A DNA stretch of 64,000 bases from Thauera sp. 28 (GCF_000310145.2 NZ_AMXA01000008.1:1-64000); one strand, 5' to 3'; positions 46,385 to 58,161 are shown, counted from the first letter of the stretch. Program-made: numbers and translations. Notes: generated by a model from the letters alone, not told the origin.

Positions 46385-48502
46385 TCAACCCGGGCTGACC
46401 GACACGGCCCCGCCTTCGAAAGACGGCGGGGCCGTGTCACGTTCACGCGCCAGGACGGCGCGATTGCGCCCACCATGCTTTGCTGCATAGAGCGCCTCAT
46501 CGGCACGCGAATACGCCTCGTCATGGGCCTGGTCAGCCTCATGCAGCATCGCCACCCCCACACTGACCGTGAATGACAGCGGCTGGCCGTCGACCATTGC
46601 CGGGCTCGCGGCTACCACGCGGCAAAGCCGCTCCGCCACCCGCATCGCGCCGAGCGCATCAATGCAGGGCAGCAGGACGGCAAACTCCTCCCCCCCCATG
46701 CGCGCGAACACATCGGCCTCGCGCAGCTGCACGTCGACCACGTTAACGAAGTGCCGCAGGACGATATCGCCCGCTGCATGGCCGTGAGTGTCGTTGACCC
46801 GCTTGAAGTGGTCGAGGTCGAGCAGAAGCAGCGCGGCCTGCGATTGGCCACGACGGACGCGACCAAGCTCTCCGCGCATCATCTCGGTGAAGTGGCGCCG
46901 ATTCCACAACCCCGTCAGCGGGTCGCTCGTCGCCAACTGCAGCAAGCTCTCCTCCATCGTCTTGCGCTGCGATATGTCCTGATGGATCCCGACCACGCGC
47001 GCTGCTGCACCTTGCTCGTCACGATCGAGCACGCGCCCGGCAGCCATCACCCACACCCAGTGGCCGTCTTGATGGCGGATGCGATACTCCACCCGGTAGC
47101 TCTCGGTCGCACCTCCAAGGTGGGGCTCGAGCGCAGCACGGATGTCACCCCAGTCTTCGGGATGTACGCGCTCCTCCCAGGCCGACACGTGCGCCGGGAG
47201 CTCGTCCGCACGGAAACCGATCATCTCGCACCAGGTGGGGCTGAACACGCAGCGCCCGCTGCGCAGGTCCCAGTCCCATACGCCCAGCCCGGCGCTCTCC
47301 ACGGCAAGCATCACACGCTGCTCGCGCTCGGCGATCTGCTCTCGCATCTTGCGGCGCTCGGTGAAATCGCGACTGATGCGGATCTCGCCAAGGGTGACGC
47401 CATTCTCGTCACGATAAGGCGTGCGCAGGGTGTCAAGCAGGCGAAGTCCGCCATCGACCGTCTCCAGCCATTCCTCGTGATGCTCGGGGGTACTGACCAC
47501 ACCTCCGTCAGCCCCCGCTCCGTCGAGATTGCCCGCAGCACGCATGGCCGTCTCCTCGCGCAGGCCGACGAGATCGCACTCGCGCACGCCATAAGCCTTT
47601 GCGTACGCCTTGTTGCAGCCCAGGTAGCGCCCCTGCGGATCCTTGAAGGCAATCAGGTCCGGCACCGAATCGATCAAGGCACGCAGCAGCGCCTGCTCAC
47701 GCCTGAGCGCCTGCTGAGGTTCACGCACGCCGGACACGAACACGGCGCGGTAGATCATGGCGTAGGCTGCGAACTTGTAGAGATGCCCAGCCACATTGAA
47801 GAGGTCGCTCACATCGACGTACAGGGTGAAATACAGCTCAGCGAGCGCGAGTACCCAGGCAGCGGCGGCCAGCCATCGAGCAGAGGCATCCCGATCGCGC
47901 AGCGCCCGTTGCCAAAGCATCAGGGCGGCCAGCACATAGAGCGCCGCAAGAACGTACTCGGCGCCGACCTTGAAGGGGGTGACCCCTTCACCGGGGATGA
48001 AGCTGACCGGGAGCCAGTCCTGATGCCACAGCACGACCCACATCGTCAGCAGCGCAATGCCGAGCGCGGCAGCCGTCACCCCGTCCGCACATGCAGGTGG
48101 CCAGCGCCGTTCGGGCAGCAGTGCAAACACAAGCAAGCCAACCACCAACAGCAGGCGCGCTGCAAGCCAGAACTGTATGGCCTTGTCGGCCCCGCTTGGG
48201 GTAACGAACACAGGCATGCCTGCGTATGACAAGGTGTGGGCAAAGTCGATCAGACCGACGCCCAGGAACACTGCCCCCAGCCAGACCAGACGTCCGCCCC
48301 GCGTGGTGTGGCGCAGATTCCAGCCGAGCGCGAACACCATGGCCGCCACCGCGATCGAGAAGAACTCGAGCGCCGTATGCAATGCGAGATAGTGCTCCGG
48401 GTCCGAGAACAGCCTGCCTGGCGGCATGAAGCCGCTGAGGATGAACACGACACCGAGCACGATCGACCAACTGACGGGTTTGCTGACGGACTTGATCGAC
48501 AC
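46385..48502 (-). CDS. MASE3-PAS-GGDEF diguanylate cyclase
   Basis: A 705-residue inner-membrane cyclic-di-GMP synthase. The N-terminal 250 residues form a seven-helix MASE3 sensor. Two PAS domains follow (from SVPDLIAFKDPQGRYLG and from AVESAGLGVWDWDL), then a GGDEF domain with the active motif GGEEF. The inhibitory I-site RxxD lies five residues before it (READ), so product inhibition is expected. I chose GTG at 48500-48502, since the frame upstream shows no similarity; its ribosome site is weak. It separates fbpA from fbpB. Confidence 0.9.
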   Translation of the reverse strand: MSIKSVSKPVSWSIVLGVVFILSGFMPPGRLFSDPEHYLALHTALEFFSIAVAAMVFALGWNLRHTTRGGRLVWLGAVFLGVGLIDFAHTLSYAGMPVFVTPSGADKAIQFWLAARLLLVVGLLVFALLPERRWPPACADGVTAAALGIALLTMWVVLWHQDWLPVSFIPGEGVTPFKVGAEYVLAALYVLAALMLWQRALRDRDASARWLAAAAWVLALAELYFTLYVDVSDLFNVAGHLYKFAAYAMIYRAVFVSGVREPQQALRREQALLRALIDSVPDLIAFKDPQGRYLGCNKAYAKAYGVRECDLVGLREETAMRAAGNLDGAGADGGVVSTPEHHEEWLETVDGGLRLLDTLRTPYRDENGVTLGEIRISRDFTERRKMREQIAEREQRVMLAVESAGLGVWDWDLRSGRCVFSPTWCEMIGFRADELPAHVSAWEERVHPEDWGDIRAALEPHLGGATESYRVEYRIRHQDGHWVWVMAAGRVLDRDEQGAAARVVGIHQDISQRKTMEESLLQLATSDPLTGLWNRRHFTEMMRGELGRVRRGQSQAALLLLDLDHFKRVNDTHGHAAGDIVLRHFVNVVDVQLREADVFARMGGEEFAVLLPCIDALGAMRVAERLCRVVAASPAMVDGQPLSFTVSVGVAMLHEADQAHDEAYSRADEALYAAKHGGRNRAVLARERDTAPPSFEGGAVSVSPG
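46401..46438 (+). terminator. fbpA terminator inside the diguanylate cyclase 3' end
   Basis: A perfect 14-base stem (46401-46414 with 46425-46438) and a 10-base loop. It lies 53 bases after the fbpA stop and within the last codons of the opposing cyclase gene, so the same DNA codes protein on the minus strand and ends transcription on the plus strand. Confidence 0.7.
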
Positions 48503-48651
48503 GGGACGCTCGTATGCGAGAACTGAGTGCGGTTTAGCTACCCGGATTATCTCCCACCGTGCCCATGGCATGGGACCACGTAAGACCCACTTTCCACCGC
48601 CATTTCCGCACTCACGGCTTCCAGCACCGCAACCGCTGCGCAAGCGCGCTG

Positions 48652-50313
48652 CTAACGCCGTCGGGCGGCCAGGATCTGCCTCGAGATCACGATCATCGGC
48701 AACAAGCCCACCGCAACGATGATCAGCGCCGCAGTCGAAGCTTCCGCAAGCCGTTCGTCTGCGGCCAGCGTATGCGCCTGAGTTGCCAGCGTATCGAAGT
48801 TGAAGGGGCGTATCACCAGTGTGGCGGGCAGCTCCTTCATCACGTCGACGAAGACCAGCAGGCCGGCCGTGAGCAGGCTGCCCCTGAGCATCGGCACATG
48901 CACGCGGGCCAGCGTCGCCCACTTGCCATAGCCCAGACTGCGCGACGCGTCGTCCATGCTCGGCGTGATCTTGCCCAGACTCGAATCGACCGTCTGCAAG
49001 GCAACCGCCAGGAAACGCGCAAGGTAGGCATACACAAGCGCGGCGATGCCGCCGGTGAGGATGAGTCCGGGGTTGCTGCCCGAGACCACCGTCCACACCT
49101 GCGCCAGCCAGTTGTCGAGGCGAGTCAGCGGGATCAGCACCCCCACCGCGATCACCGAGCCTGGCACCGCATAGCCCATGCCGACGACACGGTTGAGCGC
49201 CTGCGGCAGACGCGATCGCGCCAGCCGCGCGGCATAGGCCAGCAATACGGCAAGCAGCACCGCAATGACGGCTGTGACCGAGGCAAGCACGAAGCTGTTG
49301 CGCGCGAGCTGAACGAAGCGCGGTCCGAACTGGGCATCACCCTCCGCGAACGCCATCTGCAGCAGCAGCCCTGCGGGCAGCAGGAAGCCGAGCAGCAGGG
49401 GCATGAAGCACGCGAATGCGGCAAGCAGCCCGGGCAGCAAGGCGAGGCGATGCCGCACCGGCAGCTTGCTCTGACGCGAAGTGTTGTTGAAACGCGCCCG
49501 GCCGCGTGAGATGCGCTCGAGCGTGAGGACGAGGATCACGAAGGCAAGCAGGGCCGCCGACAGTTGCGCAGCGGCAATGCGGTCACCAAGCGAGAACCAG
49601 GCCCGATAGATCCCGGTGGTGAAGGTCTGTACGCCGAAATAGGAGACCGTGCCGAAGTCGGCCAGCGTCTCCATCAAGGCCAGCGCCGTACCGGCGACAA
49701 CCGCCGGACGCGCCAGCGGCAGAGACACGCGAAAGAAAGAGCCCCAGGGGCCGAGCCCGAGCGAGCGCCCGGCCTCGAGCATGCCCCCGGCACGCTCCAG
49801 AAAAGCCGCGCGTGCAATCATGTATACGTAGGGATAGAGCACGAACATGAACATCGCAACTGCACCACCCACCGTGCGCACGTCCGGAAACCAGTAGTCT
49901 CCACGCCGCCAGCCGAAGGTCTCGCGCAGGAAGCTCTGCACCGGGCCGACGAACTGCAGGAAATCGGTGTACACGTACGCCATCACATACGCAGGCATCG
50001 CCAAGGGCAGCACCAGCGCCCACTCGAAGAAGCGGCGCCCCGGGAAGTCCAGCATCGTGGTGAGCCACGCCGTGGTCACGCCGATCGAAGCCACGCCCAA
50101 GCCGACGCCGACACAGAGAATGACCGTATTGACAACGAACTCGCCCAGTACGGTGTCGGCCAGGTGCCCCCAGGTATCGCTGGTACCGCCGATGAAGACG
50201 TTGGAGAACACCGACAGCACGGGCGCCGCGATGAGCGTCGCAATCAGCACCGCACTCAGGGTCAGTGTCGACCACTCCAGGCGCGCGGCGCCCTGCCCTC
50301 CCATTCCGTTCAT
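48652..50313 (-). CDS. fbpB: Ferric iron ABC transporter permease FbpB
   Basis: A 553-residue inner-membrane protein with two fused permease halves, each with six helices. The EAA loops that touch the ATPase are seen in EAGRSLGLGPWGSFFRVSLPLARPA and DASRSLGYGKWATLARVHVPML. It transports Fe3+ delivered by FbpA with energy from FbpC. It is divergent from fbpC with a 131-base gap containing an AT-rich element. A shorter start at Met4 is possible. Confidence 0.93.
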   Translation of the reverse strand: MNGMGGQGAARLEWSTLTLSAVLIATLIAAPVLSVFSNVFIGGTSDTWGHLADTVLGEFVVNTVILCVGVGLGVASIGVTTAWLTTMLDFPGRRFFEWALVLPLAMPAYVMAYVYTDFLQFVGPVQSFLRETFGWRRGDYWFPDVRTVGGAVAMFMFVLYPYVYMIARAAFLERAGGMLEAGRSLGLGPWGSFFRVSLPLARPAVVAGTALALMETLADFGTVSYFGVQTFTTGIYRAWFSLGDRIAAAQLSAALLAFVILVLTLERISRGRARFNNTSRQSKLPVRHRLALLPGLLAAFACFMPLLLGFLLPAGLLLQMAFAEGDAQFGPRFVQLARNSFVLASVTAVIAVLLAVLLAYAARLARSRLPQALNRVVGMGYAVPGSVIAVGVLIPLTRLDNWLAQVWTVVSGSNPGLILTGGIAALVYAYLARFLAVALQTVDSSLGKITPSMDDASRSLGYGKWATLARVHVPMLRGSLLTAGLLVFVDVMKELPATLVIRPFNFDTLATQAHTLAADERLAEASTAALIIVAVGLLPMIVISRQILAARRR

Positions 50314-50361
50314 TCCGTATCCATTGTTGTGGGGCGCCGAGGATCGAGCACGCCCGCTTGT

Positions 50362-50399
50362 CGGGGCGAATTATAATTGATCGCATTTGGAACGCCCCG
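50362..50399. promoter_or_regulatory. Fur-like AT-rich core within inverted CGGGGCG arms
   Basis: CGGGGCG (50362-50368) and CGCCCCG (50393-50399) enclose GAATTATAATTGATCGCATT. The core has the NATNATNATT spacing of Fur sites but matches the consensus only partly. It lies in the shared control region of the divergent fbpB and fbpC, where iron control is expected. Confidence 0.35.
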
Positions 50400-50444
50400 G
50401 TGCAATAATCGCCCGTACAAAAAATCTCGGCAGCCGTAAAAGCC

Positions 50445-51554
50445 ATGTCACATCTGCAACTCGACGACATTGATCTCGCCTTCGGCAAGCACTCGGTCGT
50501 GCGCAAGCTGTCGCTTCGCCTTGAAAAAGGCAGTATCGGCTGCCTGCTGGGCCCCTCCGGCTGCGGCAAGACCACGGTCCTGCGCTGCATTGCAGGGTTC
50601 GAACGCCTGGCCGGCGGTCAGATCCTGCTCGACGGCAACATCGTCAGCACGCCCGAGCACAGCCTTGCCCCCGAGCGCAGGCGCATCGGCATGGTGTTCC
50701 AGGACTACGCCCTCTTCCCCCACCTGTCGGTCGCTGACAACATCGCCTTCGGACTGCGCGGCGAGAACGCTGCGAGCCGTCGTGAGCGCGTTACGGAACT
50801 GCTCGGACTGGTCGGTCTGGCCGAGCACGGCACCAAGTATCCACACGAGATTTCGGGCGGACAGCAGCAACGTGTAGCGCTCGCGCGTGCACTCGCACCA
50901 CGCCCGAGCCTGCTGCTGCTCGATGAGCCGTTCTCGAACCTGGACGTCGAACTGCGCGAGCGCCTGTCCTACGAAGTCCGCGACATCATCAAGGCCACCA
51001 ACACCACGGCCATCCTGGTCACGCATGACCAGCACGAAGCCTTCGCTGTTGCCGACGAGATCGGCATCATGCACGAAGGACGCATCCAGCAGTGGGACAC
51101 GCCTTACAACCTTTATCACAAGCCGGTTAACCGTTTCGTCGCGGACTTCATCGGCCAAGGCGTATTCCTGCGTGGCCGCGTTCTGAATGACCGCCAGGTG
51201 CGCGTCGAACTCGGCATCCTCAACAGCGCGCTGCCGCTTGTTTGCGGAGAGGACTGCGGTGGCTGCGCACACGGCAGCGACGTCGACGTGCTGCTGCGCC
51301 CGGACGACATCGTCCATGACGACGACAGTCCGCTCAAGGCCGAAGTCGTGCACAAGGCCTTCCGAGGCGCCGACATCCTGTACACCCTGCGCCTCGGCAG
51401 TGGCGCACGCGTGCTTTCATTGGTGCAGAGCCATCACAACCATGCCATTGGCGAACACATCGGCATACGCCTCGGCGTCGATCACGTGGTGACCTTTCAG
51501 GACGAAAGCACGGGCTTGAACATGGTCGCCCACCCACTCGCCTTGACGGCATGA
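50445..51554 (+). CDS. fbpC: Ferric iron ABC transporter ATP-binding protein FbpC
   Basis: A 369-residue ABC ATPase. Walker A is LLGPSGCGKTTVLR, the Q-loop MVFQDYALFPHLSV, the signature ISGGQQQRVALARAL and Walker B LLLLDEPFSNLD. The C-terminal 130 residues form a TOBE-like regulatory domain (VRVELGILNSALP and VDVLLRPDDIVHDDDSPL), typical of iron and sulfate importers. It overlaps aat by 4 bases (ATGA), so iron uptake and the N-degron transferase gene share a transcript. Confidence 0.95.
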   Translation: MSHLQLDDIDLAFGKHSVVRKLSLRLEKGSIGCLLGPSGCGKTTVLRCIAGFERLAGGQILLDGNIVSTPEHSLAPERRRIGMVFQDYALFPHLSVADNIAFGLRGENAASRRERVTELLGLVGLAEHGTKYPHEISGGQQQRVALARALAPRPSLLLLDEPFSNLDVELRERLSYEVRDIIKATNTTAILVTHDQHEAFAVADEIGIMHEGRIQQWDTPYNLYHKPVNRFVADFIGQGVFLRGRVLNDRQVRVELGILNSALPLVCGEDCGGCAHGSDVDVLLRPDDIVHDDDSPLKAEVVHKAFRGADILYTLRLGSGARVLSLVQSHHNHAIGEHIGIRLGVDHVVTFQDESTGLNMVAHPLALTA

Positions 51555-52255
51555 TCCCCTGGCTGGACGCGCCCACCTTTCCACCGCTCGAGCGCGCCCT
51601 CGCTGAACCGAATGGCTTGCTCGCCGCCGGCGGCGCCCTTTCACCCGAGTGGCTCCTGGCGGCATACCGCCGGGGCGTATTCCCGTGGTTCAGCGCAGGA
51701 GAACCCATCCTGTGGTGGAGTCCGGACCCCCGGCTCGTCCTTATCCCCGAGCGCGTGCACATCAGCCACTCGCTGCGCAAGGTGCTGCGCAGGCGCCGTT
51801 TCGAGGTCAGGCTGGACACCGCCTTCGCCGCCGTGATGCAGGCCTGTGCCGCACCCCGTGCGAACGCCTCCGGGACCTGGATCACCGCCGAGATGCAGGG
51901 CGCCTACCTGCACATGCATGAACTGGGTTACGCGCACAGTGTCGAATGCTGGCGAGACGGAAGGCTGGTGGGCGGGCTTTACGGAATTGCACTTGGAAGG
52001 GTGTTTTACGGCGAGTCGATGTTTGCACACGAGACAGATGCGTCCAAGGTGGCGCTCGCGCATCTTTGCCGGCTGCTCGGCTTACGTGCTTATGGCATGA
52101 TCGACTGCCAGATGACGACACCGCACCTACTTTCGATGGGGGCTTGCGAACTGCCACGAAAGGTCTTCTCCGCTGCTCTCGAACGCTGGACCGCCGAGGG
52201 CCCCTCACCCCAACGCTGGGCGGCAGACGCCGCTTCCGACTTCGACTGGACCTGA
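51551..52255 (+). CDS. aat: Leucyl/phenylalanyl-tRNA-protein transferase Aat
   Basis: Adds Leu or Phe from charged tRNA to proteins starting with Lys or Arg, marking them for ClpAP through the N-degron pathway. The 234 residues show [42 protein letters not shown] and [29 protein letters not shown]. The start overlaps the fbpC stop. The next gene, bpt, is the second transferase of the same pathway. Confidence 0.96.
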   Translation: MIPWLDAPTFPPLERALAEPNGLLAAGGALSPEWLLAAYRRGVFPWFSAGEPILWWSPDPRLVLIPERVHISHSLRKVLRRRRFEVRLDTAFAAVMQACAAPRANASGTWITAEMQGAYLHMHELGYAHSVECWRDGRLVGGLYGIALGRVFYGESMFAHETDASKVALAHLCRLLGLRAYGMIDCQMTTPHLLSMGACELPRKVFSAALERWTAEGPSPQRWAADAASDFDWT

Positions 52256-52283
52256 ACCGAACGCTCACTCGGCAGATCACGCG

Positions 52284-53009
52284 ATGCAGCAGGACTACCC
52301 CTACGCCCTGATCCAGTTCTACGCCACGGCGCCCTACGCCTGCTCCTACCTGAGCGATCGTAGCGCGCGTTCACAGGTAGCAACGCCCGGTCATCTGATC
52401 GACCCTCAGGTCTATAGCGAACTCGTGCGTCGTGGCTTTCGCCGCAGCGGCGTATTCACCTACCGCCCCTACTGCGACCATTGTCGCGCCTGCGTTCCTG
52501 TTCGCATTGTCGCCTCGGGCTTCCACCCCAGCCGCAGCCAACGCCGCGCCTGGAAGCAGCATGCCGGCCTGCGCGCAAGCGAGCATGCGCTAGAGTTCCG
52601 CGAAGAGCACTACCTGCTCTATCAGCGCTATCAGGCCGCTCGGCATTGCGGCGGCGGCATGGACCTGGACAATCGCGAGCAGTACAGCCACTTCCTGCTG
52701 CAAAGCCATGTCGACACCCGGCTCGTGGAATTCCGCGACGGCGACACCCTGCGCATGGTGAGCATCATCGACCGACTGGCAGACGGGCTGTCCAGCGTCT
52801 ACACCTTCTACGAGCCTGACCTGCCACGTGGCGCTCTGGGCACCTACGGCATCCTTTGGCAGATCGAGGCCTGCCGCCGGCTCGATCTCGCCCATGTCTA
52901 TCTCGGCTACTGGATCGCGCAAAGCCCGAAGATGGCCTACAAGTCCCGCTTTGCCGCGCTCGAGATCCTTCAGGAAGGCGAGTGGCGCCCCTTCAGGGCG
53001 GACGTCTGA
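52284..53009 (+). CDS. bpt: Aspartate/glutamate leucyltransferase Bpt
   Basis: Adds Leu to proteins with N-terminal Asp or Glu, feeding the same N-degron route as Aat. The 241 residues carry the ATE-type cysteine motif in [28 protein letters not shown] and the C-terminal [16 protein letters not shown] block. It follows aat by 28 bases and is probably in the same operon. No clpS or clpA is in the window. Confidence 0.95.
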   Translation: MQQDYPYALIQFYATAPYACSYLSDRSARSQVATPGHLIDPQVYSELVRRGFRRSGVFTYRPYCDHCRACVPVRIVASGFHPSRSQRRAWKQHAGLRASEHALEFREEHYLLYQRYQAARHCGGGMDLDNREQYSHFLLQSHVDTRLVEFRDGDTLRMVSIIDRLADGLSSVYTFYEPDLPRGALGTYGILWQIEACRRLDLAHVYLGYWIAQSPKMAYKSRFAALEILQEGEWRPFRADV

Positions 53010-53084
53010 GACGAATACGCTGAGGTGGCGACCCGGCGCGCGGTGCACCTCGCCGCGACCCGCACGAATCGCTACAATCGTGCG

Positions 53085-54101
53085 ATGCTCTACGATCTCG
53101 CTCGCCCGCTGCTGTTTTCGCTCGACGCCGAAAACGCCCACGAATTCGCTCTCCACGCCCTGCACTACGCCGGCAAGCTGCTGCCGGCCGGAACACCCGA
53201 ACCGGCAACACCGGTCGAGGTCATGGGCTTGAGCTTTCCGAACCGAATCGGTCTCGCTGCAGGTCTCGACAAGAACGGCGAGGCCATCGACGGCTTGGCA
53301 CGCATGGGATTCGGCTTCATCGAGATCGGCACCGTCACACCGCGTGCGCAACCCGGCAATCCGCGCCCGCGCATGTTTCGCCTGCCCGAGGCCCGCGCCA
53401 TCATCAACCGCATGGGTTTCAACAACCATGGCGTCGATGCGCTGCTGGCGCACGTGCGGTCGGCACGCTACCAGGGCATCCTGGGCATCAATATCGGCAA
53501 GAACTTCGACACGCCAATCGAACAAGCCGTCGACGATTACCTTGCATGCCTGCAGAAGGTGTACGCGCTGGCGAGCTACGTCACCGTGAACATCTCCTCA
53601 CCGAACACGAAGAATCTGCGCCAACTGCAAGGCGAGTCCGAACTCGATGAGTTGCTCGGGCGCCTCAAGCAGGCCCAGACACGGCTCGCCGACAGCCATG
53701 GCCGCTACGTGCCGCTGACACTCAAGATCGCGCCCGATCTCGATGACGCCCAGGTGACGAACATCGCCGATGCGCTTCGACGTCACCGTATCGACGGCGT
53801 GATTGCCACCAATACGACGATCGCGCGTGACAAGGTCGAAGGCATGCGTCACGGCAACGAACAGGGCGGACTATCCGGCGCACCGGTCTTCGAGGCCTCC
53901 ACTGCCGTAGTGCGCAAGCTCGCTGCAACGCTGGGCGGCGAGTTGCCCATCATTGCCGCCGGCGGCGTCCTCGACGGCGCCGGCGCACGCGCCAAGCTCG
54001 ACGCTGGGGCAAGCCTCGTCCAGCTCTACAGCGGCCTCATCTACCGCGGGCCAGGACTGGTCCGCGAATGCGTTCGGGCCACCGACACAAACATGGCCTG
54101 A
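53085..54101 (+). CDS. pyrD: Dihydroorotate dehydrogenase (quinone), class 2
   Basis: A 338-residue membrane-associated flavoenzyme of pyrimidine synthesis that passes electrons to quinone. The N-terminal amphipathic helix [21 protein letters not shown] marks class 2. FMN and substrate sites are seen in [39 protein letters not shown] and [31 protein letters not shown] at 53085 is the family start; the frame opens earlier without similarity. The catalytic base Ser in NISSPN is present. Confidence 0.96.
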   Translation: MLYDLARPLLFSLDAENAHEFALHALHYAGKLLPAGTPEPATPVEVMGLSFPNRIGLAAGLDKNGEAIDGLARMGFGFIEIGTVTPRAQPGNPRPRMFRLPEARAIINRMGFNNHGVDALLAHVRSARYQGILGINIGKNFDTPIEQAVDDYLACLQKVYALASYVTVNISSPNTKNLRQLQGESELDELLGRLKQAQTRLADSHGRYVPLTLKIAPDLDDAQVTNIADALRRHRIDGVIATNTTIARDKVEGMRHGNEQGGLSGAPVFEASTAVVRKLAATLGGELPIIAAGGVLDGAGARAKLDAGASLVQLYSGLIYRGPGLVRECVRATDTNMA

Positions 54102-54169
54102 TCACTGCAAGCGGCCACCTCGCGGCAACACTCCGCACCATCGCATACCACCCAACAAGGAGATTTCCG

Positions 54170-55258
54170 ATGCGCCATCGTCGTCAGTTCATCCTGTCCG
54201 CTGCCGCGCTCGCGGTCGCCGCATCTCTTCCGCTCAGCGCTGCCGCCGAGGCGCCCGCCAAGATCGGCTTCGTCTATGTGAGCCCGATCGGCGATGCCGG
54301 CTGGACATACCAGCACGACGAGGGACGCAAGGAAATGGAGGCAGCCCTTGGCAACAAGATCGAGACACGCTACGTCGAGAGCGTGGCGGAAGGTGCCGAC
54401 GCCGAACGCGTGATACGCGAGTTTGCAGCGAGCGGCAGCAAGATCGTGTTCGCCACCAGCTTCGGCTACATGAACTATGTCGAGCGCGTGGCGCGCCAGT
54501 TCCCCAATGTCACTTTCCTGCATGCCACGGGCTACAAGTCAGCGAAGAACTTCGCACCGTACAACGCCCGCTTCTACGAGGGCCGCTACCTCAATGGCGT
54601 GATCGCCGGCAAGATGACCAAGTCCAAGGTGCTGGGCTACGTCGGCGCCTTCCCCATTCCCGAGGTACTGCAGGGTATCAACGCCTTCACGATGGGCGCG
54701 CGCAGCGTCAACCCGGACATCGAAGTCCGCGTCATCTGGGCCAACAGCTGGTACGACCCGGGCAAGGAACGCGAAGCCGCGATGACACTGATCTCCCAGG
54801 GTGCGGACGTGGTTACCCATCACACCGACTCGACCGCCACCGTGCAGGCCGCGGAAGAACGCGGCGTATACGCCTTCGGTTACCACTCGGACATGTCCAA
54901 GTACGGCCCCAAGGCACAACTCACCGCCACCACCCATCACTGGGGCGAGTTCTACACGCGCACCGTGAACGACGTGCTTGCCGGCACCTGGAAGCCGGAG
55001 AGCGTCTGGGGCGGCATCAAGGACGGCATGATCAAACTCGCCCCAATGAACCCCGCAGTGCCGGAGGACGTGCAGGCCATGGTCCGCGACCTGGAAGGGC
55101 GCATCCGCGACGGCAGCTTCCACCCCTTCACCGGCCCAGTGGTCGACCAGGCGGGAACGGAACGCCTCGCCGCTGGCGCAGTAATGGACGATGCCACGCT
55201 CGGGCGCATGGACTATTTCGTCCAGGGCGTCTCGTCGCGCCTGCCCAGCTCGCGCTGA
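54170..55258 (+). CDS. BMP-family ABC transporter substrate-binding protein
   Basis: A 362-residue periplasmic protein of the basic-membrane-protein/PnrA family, which usually carries nucleosides or related compounds. A signal peptide (about residues 1-25, ending SAAAEA) precedes KIGFVYVSPIGDAGWTYQHDEG, the conserved opening of the family. ATG at 54170 has AAGGAG upstream and is preferred to a longer frame from 54068 that overlaps pyrD. No permease or ATPase for it lies in the window. Substrate is unknown; the location beside pyrD hints at a pyrimidine link. Confidence 0.9.
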   Translation: MRHRRQFILSAAALAVAASLPLSAAAEAPAKIGFVYVSPIGDAGWTYQHDEGRKEMEAALGNKIETRYVESVAEGADAERVIREFAASGSKIVFATSFGYMNYVERVARQFPNVTFLHATGYKSAKNFAPYNARFYEGRYLNGVIAGKMTKSKVLGYVGAFPIPEVLQGINAFTMGARSVNPDIEVRVIWANSWYDPGKEREAAMTLISQGADVVTHHTDSTATVQAAEERGVYAFGYHSDMSKYGPKAQLTATTHHWGEFYTRTVNDVLAGTWKPESVWGGIKDGMIKLAPMNPAVPEDVQAMVRDLEGRIRDGSFHPFTGPVVDQAGTERLAAGAVMDDATLGRMDYFVQGVSSRLPSSR

Positions 55259-55297
55259 TCGCCAAGGCGGCCCTGGACAGCCCTGGGCCGCCGGCAC

Positions 55298-56059
55298 TCA
55301 AGGCGACCGTCGATCCGCCGTCGCCTCATCGTCAGCCGGCACACCGTGGCCCAGGCACGCCGCCAACGCGGTCGCAATACCGTCAGCCATGCGTGCCTGA
55401 CGCTGCGGATCCCGCAGCAGCAACTCCTCATCCCGGTTCTTCAGCACGCCGGCCTCGAACAGCACGGCCGGCATGCGCGCGTGGCGCAACACGGCCAGCC
55501 CATCGAAATAGTGCACGGCATGCTCGAAGTCCACGTACTCACGCCGGCGGCCATTCTTGTGCGTAGGCTCGAAGCCCATGCGCTGCAGGCGCGCACCCAT
55601 CACCCGCGCGCACAATATGCTCATCGCGGTGTCCGGATTGTCGCGTGACACGAACAGCGAGTGGCCTGCAAAGTCGTCGTTGTAGTCGAGGGCCCTGCCC
55701 GCCCATTGCCAGGGCCTCAGTTCGAATGCATTGACCGAGTCGTGGTGGATGGACACCAGCAAACGCGCCCCCTCGGCGGCACGAGGGCGTGCCTGCAGAC
55801 TCTCGATACGGCCGTCGGCGTTGATCAGCCTGGCCTCCATGCCCCGTGCGGAAAGGGCATCGACGAGCGCACGCGCCAGGTCGAGATTGAATTCGAACTC
55901 GCTTCGCCCGCGCGCACTGATGGCCCCTGGCGCCACCAGCGTGTGCCCGACATCCACCGCAATCCAGCCCTCACCGCTTGCCGCAGCAGGTAAGGCCAGC
56001 ACGGCCGCAGCGCCCACCGCCAACAGGCCGCGGCGCACATCTGCCAAATCTCGCCACAT
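55298..56059 (-). CDS. N-acetylmuramoyl-L-alanine amidase (AmiC/Amidase_3 type)
   Basis: A 253-residue zinc hydrolase that separates peptidoglycan strands. A signal or Tat-like leader (about residues 1-28, with RRG before a hydrophobic stretch) exports it. The zinc site is His in VDVGHT, Glu in SEFEFN and His in VSIHHDS, and the catalytic Glu is in VLFEAGVLKNRDEE. It is divergent from norC and stands alone on the minus strand. Confidence 0.91.
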   Translation of the reverse strand: MWRDLADVRRGLLAVGAAAVLALPAAASGEGWIAVDVGHTLVAPGAISARGRSEFEFNLDLARALVDALSARGMEARLINADGRIESLQARPRAAEGARLLVSIHHDSVNAFELRPWQWAGRALDYNDDFAGHSLFVSRDNPDTAMSILCARVMGARLQRMGFEPTHKNGRRREYVDFEHAVHYFDGLAVLRHARMPAVLFEAGVLKNRDEELLLRDPQRQARMADGIATALAACLGHGVPADDEATADRRSP

Positions 56060-56179
56060 CGTATCGACACTCCAGTGTTGCCTGACATCCGCAGGTCATG
56101 CCCCGTGAATGCCAGGACCTCGTTCCCGCACCGCCGCAAGGCACGCTGCGGGCCGCGCCGACGCGCCTTCCGGGCAATC

Positions 56180-56221
56180 TTGATTCAAATCATGGAGGCC
56201 CGGGGACGCCGATCCGACAAT
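56180..56221 (+). promoter_or_regulatory. FNR/Dnr-type site and -10 element of norCB
   Basis: TTGAT-N4-ATCAT (56180-56193) matches the FNR/Dnr pattern TTGAT-N4-ATCAA with one mismatch. A GACAAT -10-like element (56216-56221) lies 32 bases from its centre, which puts the site near -41.5, the usual position for class II activation. Expression under low oxygen with nitric oxide is the inference. Confidence 0.65.
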
Positions 56222-56323
56222 TCGGCCACCATCGGTTCATCCCTGTTCCGGTGCAACCCCTGAACCACCCAGCCAACCTGACACCAATCCAGACAAAACG
56301 AGACTAGCGATGAGGAGTACTCC

Positions 56324-58161
<1,838 letters not shown>

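Noticed and set aside
46751-48229. A 492-codon plus-strand frame
   Set aside because: Antisense to the GGDEF cyclase, which has PAS, GGEEF and I-site motifs in the right order.
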